This document shows positions 13,359-25,082 of a DNA stretch of 64,000 bases, piece by piece. The translations under genes were made by a program, and so were the position numbers. Position 1 is the first letter of the stretch, and every line of letters begins with the position of its first letter. The stretch comes from Metellina segmentata (lineage: Eukaryota; Arthropoda; Arachnida; Araneae; Tetragnathidae), in assembly GCA_947359465.1 (NCBI GenBank), contig OX375872.1, positions 83,384,931-83,448,930 of the forward strand. Direction: 5' to 3'. The notes under the pieces were generated by a model. That model was not told where the DNA came from, made no database searches, and was given only the letters and a program-made list of their open reading frames with translations.

Positions 13359-13762
13359 ACAATATCAATCTGACCGGCGCAATGTCGGCTGAGGAACCAT
13401 AAACCTGTAAGCTTTGTGGAACTTTCAAACGAAAAAGAACATCAGTTCCGATCGTCAGTTGCGAGACTTGAGACATCAGACAGTAAAAAATTCCCCGATA
13501 TGTTTTATGTGCTTATTTCCATGATTGCGTTTTTTTATGGCTTAAATTGTTTTTTTATTAAACTCTTGTAATTGGATTGGGTGACTTCAGTTTCTTACCT
13601 TCCCTTACTTCCTTACTTCACTTAACATGTACTTATAACATATTTCAGATAAAGCACGAAAATTGAAATGCAAGTTTACAGTGGTAAATAAAATAAAAGT
13701 AGAAGCGAGGCAGCTATATACAGGTACATTACCCTATACAATAATAGACCGGACGCCAGCGG

Positions 13763-14235
13763 ATTTGCATAAACTCCGACTACTTGTTTGGGGGTGTTTT
13801 CCATGGAATGGCCGGGGACAATTGCATGTTGTTCCTGGTAAATTGAACGCCGATGCCAACATGAAAATTTTAGACAATCATTTTCTTCCTACGCTCTGGC
13901 AATTTTATGGACTGGACGAATGTTACTTCCAGGACGACAACGCTCCATGTCATGTTGTAGCCTCTGTCAAGCAGTGGTATCAAGGTATGGATGTAAAACA
14001 TCTTCTCTGGCCTGCCTAGAGTCCCGACCTAAGCCCCATAGAACATTTGTGGGACGAGTTGGAGCAACACTTACAGACCAGGGAACCACGTCCGAAATCT
14101 ACAGCTGAGCTAGTAACATTCTTGCAGCAGGAATGGACACAAATACCTATAGCTATGTATCAAAACCTTGTTGCAAGTATGCCCAGAAGGGTTGCTAATG
14201 TAATTGAATCGCTAAATGTAAAACGGGGTCAAGGG
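13763..14235 (+). pseudogene. Tc1-like transposase relic, C-terminal half with one nonsense codon
   Basis: In one frame the sequence reads LRLLVWGCFPWNGRGQLHVV, a VPGKLNADANMKILDNHFLP segment, then YFQDDNAPCH and, after a TAG at 14017-14019, SPDLSPIEHLWDELEQHL and a TAELVTFLQQEW tail ending near SMPRRVANVIES. Catalytic Asp (13936-13938) and Glu (14041-14043) are both kept with exactly 34 residues between them, the DD34E spacing of Tc1. The first catalytic Asp and the DNA-binding domains are missing; the frame from 13663 to about 13760 does not look like transposase. A single stop and an otherwise clean frame make it younger than the relic at 8690, and it is from a different Tc1 lineage. Confidence 0.88.
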
Positions 14236-16785
14236 TCATTTTCTAAAGCTTTTCAGGGGAGGAAAAAAGCATATGTCTTCTCCACTAGTACGTTCTTAGT
14301 AAAAAATTTAATTGCAGTGTCTGTGGAATACAGACACATCTAGAGGCGAGACTTAACACATTTTACCATTAAACGACGAGTTGGAGTCTCTATTACACAA
14401 ATCCATCAAAACATGAAAATTAAGAAAAATGAGACATGACCAGTTTTTACATTTAGTGATTCAATTGCTGTACGTGGGGGACCACCTCCCTATAAAAGCA
14501 TGTATTCTTTTCCATATATCATCACATCTTGATGTTCGGTTCATTATTGTATGGTAATGTATATACTTTTAAGATTTTGTCTATTCTATGCTTTTCAGTG
14601 ATAATTGCCAGTAATTTTTGTATTTAGGACTAAAAGCAAGGTGCCTCTACAGTTGATTAACTTTCGTCAGTTTTCACTAGTAACATTAGCTAAGTTACAT
14701 TTTTCTGCACGAAACATCACATAAATATTTTGAGAGATCTAAATCCCATTAAAAAATTATTAGAGAGGACATTTCACTGTGTAATTTTCACTCACTTGAT
14801 GTGCCATCCCAAAAACTTTAGAAAGACGGCATTTTTGAAAGAGCTTTGGCATTAAAAATTCCAGCACGAAGTATAAACATAAAATACGATCCACGTGAAA
14901 ATGAAGGCAATTTATAAAAGTATAATCTGCATAGTCATACGACAGAAAATAATAGTAGTTTCGCATATTATGTCAATGTGTTAAGAAAATTGGAAAAATA
15001 TCCTATTTGCTTTAAAGATATTTGTTTTCAATGATCTCAAAAGGTATTGAAATGCATCGATTTCAGATTCGTTTCCAGTTCGTTAATATTAAAGTTTTTT
15101 GGAAGATTGAGTTGGTTACATGGAATTATATCTTAATCACTGTACTGGTTAAAGAACTTTAAACAATGATTTGTCGAAAAGTGGGTTCTAAACCTGAGCT
15201 GATTAATATTATGCTACTTATGTGTGGTTTGTTCGGTTTAATATGGTGGAAGGTCCAAAACCAGACCGCCAAACTTCGCCTAAATTATACAATTTGACAA
15301 TTCGTCTCAATAATTTGTTACTAAATTCAGATATTTTGATAATTGAAATTTTGTAAAAAAGGGGATTTTAAACAAAGACCAATTTTATTTTCACGCTCTA
15401 GAATTAAATTAATGGTATTTAATCGAAGTCGTTTTAAGCTTCTACTGCTAAATCTGTAATTCATGATCTGTTGTATTACTACTGTTCTACGCTCCCGTGT
15501 GAGGCCTAACAAGTATGATACTGGTGTACCAGTTTTTGAACTTCAATGCACTTATTTATTCAAATGAAACGCCTACAGGAATGCATGTTTTACTCTTGAG
15601 AAGGGAAATGACTGTCTTTTAATAAAGGTTCTACAATTGAATTTTCTTTTTCAATAACGAAAAAAGTTAGCTTGCAATATTATTTTATAATTCCATGTTT
15701 TGTGAAATTTTTATCTTGAATCAATCAATGATGTTTTAAAAGATTTAACTGACTAATCAACTAAAATATCTGCAAGAAGATTTATTTATCTCAATCCTCC
15801 AAATTATGTTCCAAGTTATAATAATCAGCAATCGGGTCACAAAACAATGTAGAGCGACTAACTAGTTCAGTTGTTTACGATCAATATTGAACACAGCTTT
15901 GAGTAGCATAATTTTTGTTTCTTGTTTCTATAATTCTTCATTACTTCAGTAGGATGATAAATATCAGTAATTTTGTTTACAAACTGTCTTTGTCAACCAG
16001 AGAATGCATTTGAGCAAGAGGTACTTAGAGGATCCCTCCCAGAATGAAGCATTGCACGTTGATTTTTTTTCAAGCTGTCAACACCACCGCTGTCATCCAC
16101 GTTTTAAGGTGAGAGCCAAAGAGAGCCAAAATACGTTTTTGTCTAGAGATGCTTGCCAAACGCTCTGAAAAACCGTCCCAGATGTTGAGCGCGAGTATCC
16201 CATAATTCTTATTATGACGTCAGTGTTTATGATCAACAAAGACATTGATTTTGAAAAGAGAACAAATTTGCGCAAAATTATGTTTAAAAAAAAATTGTGG
16301 TATATTGGAAACTTACTTTTCTAGATATAGGACTTCTACATCTGAAAAGAGAGTATCTATATTACAAGTAAACATCACTGTTTTCCCAAAGCGCACAAAT
16401 ATTCAATCAACATGGTTTCTCGCAAAATGTATAAAAATGGGACATCGAATATTTTTAACAGATAATACTTTTTACTGTCAAAACAGGTGAGCTTGTTTCA
16501 ATGAATGTAACATTATTCCCCCCCCCCCACAACGTAAAATATTAACCTAGTAAAATACAAGTCCTCTCTCATCACACATGGGGTTTTGTGCAGTACAAGA
16601 ACCTACCTCTTAAATTTATATTTGATGCATTTTCTCTCTCTCTCTCTTAGAATTTTTCATCTCGATATAAAATTAAAACAGTTGATAAAAAATTGTGTTT
16701 TATTTGTGGTTAATAAATGTAAGTATATCAGTGTTGTGCTACTCGCAAACTTATCTTCTGAAAATCTCTACATATTCATGGTGCG
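14236..16785. other. No recognisable gene
   Basis: AT-rich background with a short C run near 16519-16528 and a CT run near 16633-16648. Open frames are short and without family resemblance. Confidence 0.55.
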
Positions 16786-16799
16786 CATAGTAATTATAT

Positions 16800-17074
16800 G
16801 CCGCCCAGCCAGTATGGTGGTTATGATCCTCGGTTGTCACCGAGTGGGCCCGGGTTCGAATCCCGGATAAGGCATGGATGTAAAACCTGGGAAAGAAGTC
16901 GGACTTTCGCCTGGAATGGATTCCCGTCTTGAAAGGAAAGCAGCGCACACCTTCTGTTCTTTGCTGGGAACATCGTTTGTTATAATAAAAAATATTCTTC
17001 TTCTGTATTGTCTTGAATGTTTCTGTTCACCACTACTTTCATATGCATCCCAGAAGAACATACGACAACAACAA
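16800..17074 (+). mobile_element. Complete tRNA-Asp-like SINE with 14-bp target duplications
   Basis: The head (about 16800-16875) shows AGTATGGTGGTTATGATCC as A-box region, an anticodon arm with TTGTCAC (anticodon GTC, Asp-like) between CTCG and CGAG, and a perfect T arm CCGGGTTCGAATCCCGG containing the B box. A 200-bp body follows and the 3' end is an ACA-type simple repeat (about 17062-17074). Perfect 14-bp repeats CATAGTAATTATAT at 16786-16799 and 17075-17088 flank it. Its body differs from the CTAC-tailed SINEs, so it is a second family. Confidence 0.88.
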
Positions 17075-17088
17075 CATAGTAATTATAT

Positions 17089-17721
17089 ACACGATATAAT
17101 CTTGACAATTATCCTGCTTCTGGTTTTATCGATATTTTCCCATGCGCAATCTACGAGCTTTGAGTTTTGAAATGAAACATTGCTATTTATCTTGTCATCC
17201 ATAAAATATGGTTTACATTATTTACATTACACTGGTCGGTAGATATGTGGTGAATGGTGTTTCCTAGATGATAAATGTACCCAACCTTCGGTCTCAATTA
17301 AATATTGCCGAATTTTAGGATAAATTTTTAGTTATGTCTTTGTTACTGATGCATATTAACATAGTTTTACTAATAATAGTTTAAATTTTTACAGTAAAAT
17401 GTATGATTATAATAAATAAGGTGGATGTTCTTGGTTTTAGGTACGATGTTACTTGCAATAAGTGTATTTAAAATTTCTCGTAGTTTATTTAATACATTTA
17501 CTTAAGCCTATGAATGACGCAAAGAACTTTTTAATGATAAGTAAGTATATTTTAAGGTAATTGGATAAGTTATTGCTTTTCTCTATTTAAAATAGTAAAG
17601 CAATTAATATTTTAACTATTTCTTTCAACATAAGAAAGTTTAAACTACAGTAGACGAGATGTAGAACACGAATAGTGGCACCAACAATTGACTGTTCATT
17701 TAAGAACACGCAAACGAGGCG
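17089..17721. other. No recognisable gene
   Basis: AT-rich background between a SINE and a tandem duplication; nothing supportable. Confidence 0.5.
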
Positions 17722-18045
17722 GACACAATCTTGTATAATTCTGAATTATAAATTATAATATAGCACTTAGGATACAGTACAGGAGATGTGAAAAACAAAT
17801 CCTCGATACGTTCAGCACTAACAGCCTTGTGAATTGGCCGTTCTTTTGCTAAAGCAAGCTCAGGTGGTGAACACAAAATTATATAATTCCGAATTACAAT
17901 ATTGCGCTTAGGATACAGTAAGCGAGATGTGAAATACAAATCCCCAACAAGTTCTGCATCAACAGCCTTCCGAAGTAGCCGCTCTTTCACGAGCTCAGGA
18001 GAATGACACACACTTATATAATTCTGAATCACAATATAGCGACTT
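17722..18045 (-). repeat. Tandem duplication of a 137-148 bp unit, open on the minus strand
   Basis: Three starts of the same unit (CACAxxxTxxTATAATTCxGAAT) occur at about 17722, 17870 and 18007. The first two units are full and the last is partial. Both full units stay open in the same minus-strand frame (17700-18032) although their lengths differ by 11 bp. The repeated peptide pattern is PEL...KER...KAV.AE...DL.FTS..LYPK. I do not recognise the protein. It may be a piece of a transposon or a repeat that happens to be open. Confidence 0.6.
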
Positions 18046-21000
18046 TACAGTTTTAAGTAAGCGGAAGAATATTTCGCCCATAGAGGAGTAAGCATGATGC
18101 ATAGCGGAATGAAGGGGCTACGACATGCAGCTAGGAATAAGAAACAATAAGACAGCTCTTAATTTTTTTTACCATTCAACTGTTGGAGCATCGACTAATA
18201 CACTTTATTATAAGTCATTTTCTATTCTAAATCTTCTCTATTATGGAGTCGACTGTTTTGGGTAAAAGCGAGTGCATAGCACGCAATCACGTAAATTAGG
18301 TATTTCTTTGTCTTCAACAATTCAGTATCTTTATGTGCAGTAGCAGCGAAGCAAGATCGTAAAGTTCTGGGAAATATTAATAAATAACGTTGGAACTTTT
18401 GTATGCGGTTAAGCACTACATGAAACCTTGAGCAGCGTCATGACTCTAAGGCGGGTTTTTTCCTTTATTTTTTTCCTTCTTTTTACTTCTGCCTGCGGGG
18501 TTTTTATTTGGTTCTTTTTTTCCTCTACTAGTCGCATTTCTTTGTCTTAATTTCAGTTTAAATATGCTTTGCGATAGCATTTTTTTATACCTCGCACACG
18601 ATCTGAGTCCTTCTATGCATCACACATCCGCGTTTGTCCAATCGCAACCACAAAGCTATCCCACAACAACTGCAGAGTTTCAACTACCCGAAAATGGTAA
18701 TTTTTCTGCCAGCCATGTGTGCCACAAAAAAGTTTTGGGATAGCTGGAATGAATAAAAATAAACATATTTCGTTTCTTCTTCTACACATTAATTTGCCTT
18801 TAGCAAAAGCAATTCAAATAGAAAACAGCGCTGGTTAATTAGAACAGAACGAAGTACCATTTTGCCAAACATCTTATTTTTATTCACATTCATTTCCATT
18901 AACGTTTCTCTCTTTACTTTTAGTACTTTGTTTCATCACTAAATCTAACTAGCAGATTTTCACGTAACTCTGATTCATTACTTCTTCTAATACGTTTGTT
19001 TTTAACAGCTATCAAAATATAAAGTTTAACGTAACCTTATTATAAGTTTGTAAATGGAGATATTCGTTGGCAGTATTTTTCAGTTTGATTCGTTTGAAGT
19101 TACTTTAAATGTCAATTGAGTAGCCAGTTTTTAGTTCACACACACAAATGATAAATTATTAAAAAGATATTGTTTATCAGCTATAAGGATATATTCTATA
19201 AATAGAGCGAATTCAATTAACATAAATCTATATTCTGCTAAACATTTTAAGCTGTCAGTATAACTTCTATATATATTTTTATCTCATTTACTTTTAATTT
19301 TCATTGGAGATTCAGACAGTGCTAACTAATTTTAGAGCTATTTTTTCCACAAAGCTAACATTTTAAATATAAACATTTATTTCTTATGTATTCAACATGA
19401 TAAATATATTGGCTACCTTACGTGTAGATTTAAAGATATAAGAAGGTTTCTTAACATAAGTTTTCACTTCTTCTCAACTATTTCCCATACTTCATACATT
19501 GCTCTTGACCAATGTGTGAAAAAAATTATCTGTTTAACAATTGATAGGAACTGTAAACCATTAAAAGCATCCAAGGAGACTTTAAACGTATATAACCAAA
19601 GAGATAGTCTCTTGTAACCTATCTTGTTGAAATTTGTTGATGAAACGTACTTTTAGATTTAGATCTATGACGATTGACGTTATATATACGAAATTCTCTT
19701 CGTAGACTATAACGAGATGGTTCTTCCTATAAATTAGATGAGGTGTATAAACATACATTATTTTGGTAGTAAAAATATTTTATCGTAACATCCTTTCCTC
19801 TTTTCGTAATGTTACCTTTCCTTGTTCAGAATCTACATAGTTATAATATCCTAAATCTTTTTTTTTAATTATAATAAAATTCTTAAAACTAAGTTTATAG
19901 GCCTATCGGTGATTCACTAGACATAAGATATTAACAGCAAATTTAGGTTTTAAGATAAAAGACTGTTTATTATCTTTTTAACAGAGTAGGTACATATATA
20001 TTTAAAGAAAATTTTCTTAAAGAATTGCCAGGGTAAGTATATCTTTTTTAAATGCCAAAAAAGGAGATATTACCTTGCCTGGAAATTAATTCTATATTCT
20101 TTACACTCATAGTAAAGAAATGTGACTTTGCTTTTATTTTTACGAATAATGTTCTTTTTCAAATCTTAATTTAAGGGTTTCACGACATTTTTAATTACAG
20201 AGAACGAATTTTTTCTTCAAAAAGAGCGAAAAAGAGCCTTTAATTGAAAGTTTCTTTATATTATTTTGAAAGCAAACTATAATAAAGCCCTGTAAACAAA
20301 TTACTTAGGTTTACAAACAACAACCTGATGTTAAATCTTTTGTTCTGATTCCTTGAAAGTTTTGATATTTTTAATATAAATTCATACTAAAGGGGCAGCA
20401 GTCAGCATAACTGAAAGGCATATTTTTAGTTCAGTCTTTAAGTGTTACAGTGACCTTTCTGGTTTAAATGTATTCAGATTATTTTATTTTATGCATATTA
20501 CACCGTTCATTCTCATTACTTGCCAGGTGTTACAATGATTAGTCTTGAAAACCTTGCATTTTATAAATTTCGTAGTAAACACAATTACAGATCTGATTAA
20601 TCCGAACTAACGTCAAGTATATCCGACAGGCAGACAGATTTTAATTACAACTTATACAAGGCATTGTTGTCATTTGATTTACTTTGCAGAAGTCATTTCT
20701 GCAGACTAGCTGTTACTATATTGAAACATATTTAACCTTGAGAATACACTCAAAGCATTTCTGAACGTATTTTTAAATGCGTAATCACATTCAACTCTGA
20801 GAAGCATCTTTCATGTAGCACGTCCCTTCCGTTATAGTAGCAGAGAAAGAAATGTCTACTTTCAGATTTTTTCAGAATTCTCAAAATGCATCAAAAAGTT
20901 ACACAAGAATAATTTCCCAAACAAACGGAATTGCTGAAATCCATGAGGAAGAATAGTATGATGAGAGCGTGTCATCCATTCATGAGTAAGGACAGTGCTT

Positions 21001-22236
21001 TGCATACGAAACAATGATATTATTCAGATAGACTAATTGATTATCTTCACTCACACAGCACACATCGCATCATTTTGCACCACACTGAAAGTTCAACGCA
21101 CTGCAATTACTAGGATTGAGGAAATGAACGGAATGAAAAAGCTATCCGAAAGTGTAGACATTTAAGCTAGCTACCATATTGTAGTTTCGTTAATGGTACG
21201 AAGGAGAGAGAGTGACATGACAGTGTAATCTCTCATTAATTGCACTTAAAATCTCTGGGGAATAAAAAATGGTAACTAAATACTTTGAGATGTCCATTCA
21301 TAAAGTTGTAGACCATTTACGAAGATGTGTAATGCTAGATCATACTTTCAAGATTAGTATATGGGAAATTTTAAGAATTTATGGCCCCCGTACTATTTAG
21401 AAACATTTTAGGTAGTATATTAAGTGAAACTAGTACACTAAAAAGTAACCAGTCTTTATGTGTGAACTTGTTAGCTTCGTATTATACTATTTCAATATTA
21501 TTAAAGAAAAGTCAGGTTATTGTGTTTATTTTACACTAAAATAATGTTAATTATTATATTTGAAATGGTGTTCATGTTTACTGTAGTTTTTTAATTCAAT
21601 GAACTAACTACTCTTCGCACTAGAATTATTGAATAAGCTACGCGATCTCAAACACCCAACTATCTAACCTAATACTAATCCACATATGTAAGATTTTAAA
21701 AGCAATGAATGAAGTTACCTGTTTGTTTTGATAGGGAAAGTAGCTATTATTTTATAATTTAATTTTATGATGAAATTAATTTCTAAACGCATGGGTCTTA
21801 TAAAGATATTTTCCTTTTGCACAATTTTTGAACTTATTATGATACCTACGGTATAGTTTAATCCTAGATGGTGTCTCCTCGAGAGAGATATAAGTTAAAA
21901 GCAAAGTGAATTTCTGACCTATAAACTCTGTATATAATTATACCACCAAAATTCATATTGAAGTTATAGTCGAATAGAACAATAAAATTGCATAGGCGGT
22001 AAAATTACTCATTAGAATTTTGTATTCCAAAAAAACAGTATTATTCAAAACCCGCGACTAATAGCAATGTACGCTAATCACCCCCCCCCCCCAAAAAAAA
22101 AAAAAATTTATTCGTCAACTGTATAGATAATTTATTCTTTTAAATAAATTGCTATACATTTGAAACTGAAAGACAGTAAAAGATTAATTAGTGGATTTCA
22201 TTCCATGGGGAAAATGAAATTTCAACTGTAATCGTC
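18046..22236. other. No recognisable gene; AT-rich
   Basis: No supportable coding region or RNA gene. It contains one imperfect hairpin (20028-20082) and a C-then-A homopolymer run at about 22081-22107. Confidence 0.55.
20028..20082. repeat. Imperfect hairpin
   Basis: CCAGGGTAAGTATATC pairs imperfectly with GATATTACCTTGCCTGG about 25 nt later. It could fold as RNA, but the pairing is interrupted and nothing else supports a small-RNA gene. Confidence 0.35.
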
Positions 22237-22251
22237 ATATTTAACAAGTAG

Positions 22252-22549
22252 AAGCCGACCAACCGGTATAGTGGTTAAGGTGTTAGACTCTAAATCGGAA
22301 GGTTCCTGGTTCGAATCCGGGCCAGGGCATGGATGTTTGTAAGCGTGTGTTGTAGAGGCGGCTGGTGCACCTTAAATCTGTTGTGGCCGAAAGTCCACAC
22401 ATTGAGTTGATGTGGAAGTTTGGAGAGTGAAGTGCCAGCTCAGATGTATCGTCATTTGACCATTATATTTTAAACCATTTATTACCATGGTTCAAAATTA
22501 TGTGGCGATACACCGAACGGCTTAGGCTGGGACGGTGGTAACTAGTTGA
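22252..22549 (+). mobile_element. tRNA-derived SINE with 15-bp target duplications
   Basis: The head reads GGTATAGTGGTTAAGG (A-box region) and CCTGGTTCGAATCCGGG (T arm with exact B box GGTTCGAATCC). The body carries the central domain GGCTGGTGCACCTTAAAT and GTGGAAGTTTGGAGAGTG shared with other SINEs in the window. The 3' end (GGACGGTGGTAACTAGTTGA) differs from the CTAC-tailed copies. Perfect repeats ATATTTAACAAGTAG at 22237-22251 and 22550-22564 mark the insertion. Confidence 0.88.
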
Positions 22550-22564
22550 ATATTTAACAAGTAG

Positions 22565-23075
22565 GAACGAAAATTAATAACCAAGTCTTAAATCTAGGAG
22601 CACTGTTTCTTTTAATTTTTTACAACAAACAATTAAGTACATAACTTCCTGTTTTAAATACAATTGTTATACAGGTATGGCTGAGCTGCAGGAAAAGGTT
22701 CATCAGTGACAATTCCCTGAAATGAAGTCATTTCAATTCAAGTCGCCATATTTACGACGTGGATCGGAGTTTATTCCGTATTTCCTAAATCCTCGACATT
22801 TGGTTGAACGAATTGCTGTGCGGGAATATCGATTGAGCTGTAAAGTAGAGGGGAGGATTAAAACAAATGCTCCGTACCACAAGTCGTACGAGCTATCAAC
22901 GACCAGTCGAATCACGGTTTGAAGAACCGAGATTGTTGTAACACAATAAAAACATGATAGTTCAGGTAATAGACATTAATGATAAAATAGAGAAGCTATG
23001 CTCATAACAATTATTAGGGCAAATATATATGGTTTGTATGAATCCTTAGAGTTACTCCTTTTTTTCGATTTCAGT
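22565..23075. other. No recognisable gene; one 66-codon open frame
   Basis: A frame at 22722-22922 on the plus strand (and its minus-strand mirror) lies in a somewhat GC-richer patch. It shows no domain I recognise and no coding signature I can judge by eye, so I do not call it a gene. Confidence 0.4.
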
Positions 23076-23324
23076 AATCCATAAGGAGATAGTATATCGT
23101 CCAAGTTGTGATCAATTTTGCTAATGATGATAGATCTCGTTCATCAAGATCTGGTCAGTTTTGTAAGTGTCAAAATGCCTCGTCGAGACAAAACTGCCTT
23201 ATTACTCCAAGGGGAATGAAAATCCATTTAGGAAACGCAAACTGTCCCTTGCCTAGAACTGCTTCAGAGGCTGATCAGTACAAGGTGGTTTTCGATGCGA
23301 TGATAAACCACCAGGAGGTTTGAA
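23076..23324 (+). mobile_element. TTAA-type minisatellite element (copy 2, degraded)
   Basis: It contains TGATCAATTTTGCTAATGAT, CATCAAGATCTGGTCAGTTT and a right end AAACCACCAGGAGGTTTGAA. The left end is unclear and about 100 bp in the middle does not match the unit. Confidence 0.45.
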
Positions 23325-23660
23325 ACGCTTTCCCCTTGTTAGACATTAAGGGTACAAATAAGAAGTTTCATCCGAAAGTCCCTCAATTGATGATTTGATG
23401 TTCATGTGAGCATATAGTTTCGGGATGAGAAAAGGTATTATTTAAAAATTTACGGAATAACAGTTGAAATACAATTGGTTTTAGTCCATCGGCTACTAAA
23501 ATATTACATGAAAATACATTTTTTTAGTATTTTCAGTTCAGGGACTAAAGAAATCCTATAACGCGGAGCATTGTAATCTGAACATTGCATAAGTTGTGTA
23601 TGTCTAATGTCAAATTTTCACCTGATGAATACATTTTAGGAATTAATTTTCCATGTTTTT

Positions 23661-23886
23661 GAATCCTCCTGGTGGTTGTCCTTATCTACATGGTATATCG
23701 TCATTAGCAAAACTAATGATATCTTGATGGACGAGATATCTCGTCATTAGAAAAATTGATTAGATATTGAACTAGTCCTCATCAAAAAATTCGTCAGAGC
23801 CTTAATGACAGAATGTATCAATCATTAACAAAATTTATCAGATCTTGATGGACGAGATATCTCGTCGAAACCACTTAAAGGGTTAA
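23661..23886 (-). mobile_element. TTAA-type minisatellite element (copy 3)
   Basis: Left end GAATCCTCCTGGTGGTTGTC and right end AAACCACTTAAAGGGTTAA are inverted versions of the family ends. Inside, GACGAGATATCTCGTC occurs near both 23728 and 23853, separated by diverged units with GATCTTGATGG. Confidence 0.65.
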
Positions 23887-25082
23887 GGCAGCTAAAACTT
23901 TTCTTCTGATTTATATTTTTTAGCCTTTAATTCCCTATTTGGCCTGATCTTGTACCCATATCTAGAAAAACAGAATGTATTTATGCTCCATTGAATACAT
24001 AACAGTATCCATATAAAATAGTAATATTTCATCACATAATCGAGAGAAACGGTTGCAAACTTCGAGGCTCGAATTTAGCTCGAAAGGCTGATAACCAGGT
24101 ATTTTCTTTTTGCCTTCTAGATTTCAGAGTATCGCTTCTCAGGCAAGTAATTTAACTAAGTAAATGTATTTGAGGGGGAGGAGGTTCCCGCAACCAACGT
24201 GTAGGCGTCTCGGAATATTCTCTCGAAAAAGAAAAACAGATTTAATATTCCAAAATACGATGCCCAGCAGAAATAAAAAGCATTCTTATCTTGCATTTTT
24301 CCAATCTGAATAAAATCACAGCCGCTTGTGCGTTGCTTACATCACTGGAAGTTCGGTTACAACACTGGTTTCAAGTTATGAATGCATTGGATTCAAATTG
24401 AGTTCTATCTTTCCGAAAAGGAAGTTTCGCACCCCAAGATAGCGGATTTATTTTTATTTTCGTGGCATCGCGCTTCTGTGCAACGTTTCGCGTCTAGTCT
24501 CCGAGTTTTTGATTATACGACATGCGAATCGAATTTATTCAAATATTTCGAAAAATGGGGCATTTTTTTTAGGCAAGAAAATTGAATGTGAAGCCATCTG
24601 ATATTTGTATAACCATGAAGAATGAAATTCTGCATACAAGACCCTTATGGGACTCTTTTCTTTACTTAATCAAATAAAGCATGCTTCGTACTTGTTCATG
24701 TTAGGCCCTCACAACCCACTTTTTTGGAGAGGAGAGGGGAAAATAATATAATAAATAAACCTCAAAATACTATTTGATAAGAATTTTTTCTGTAAAACCC
24801 CTATTCTAGATAGAGGACCATTCCATTAGGAGTCGAATGAATATGAATAAGTTTATTTTACGAAGAATATACCTGATTTTATTTAGTGAGAGGGTAGAAA
24901 CATGCGAGGTGAAAATAAATACCAGTTTCAATATTCACTTGACAGCTTCTGTATCGACTTTGGAGACGTTCTGTATTATACTGTGGCTTTTAATATAGTT
25001 GTTAAAAGAAAGAATTTCAGTACTTTAAGTATAATAATCTTAAGATAATATCACACTCACACAAATCTAGGAAAGTGAAAGG
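23887..25082. other. No recognisable gene
   Basis: A GC-richer segment (about 24040-24590) contains a short open frame at 24382-24585 without family resemblance. Possibly an old repeat or conserved noncoding sequence. Confidence 0.45.

Noticed and set aside
16800..16875. Functional tRNA-Asp gene
   Set aside because: Acceptor arms do not pair, the anticodon arm is irregular, and target duplications enclose a longer 275-bp unit, so it is a SINE head.
20028..20082. microRNA precursor
   Set aside because: Pairing is interrupted and asymmetric; without small-RNA data it is only a weak hairpin.
22258..22330. Functional tRNA gene
   Set aside because: The T arm is good but the anticodon arm is not, and it leads into a SINE body bounded by 15-bp duplications.
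22722..22922. Open frames on both strands
   Set aside because: Both strands are open over the same 200 bp, which is typical of a GC-richer noncoding patch; no domain or conserved motif.
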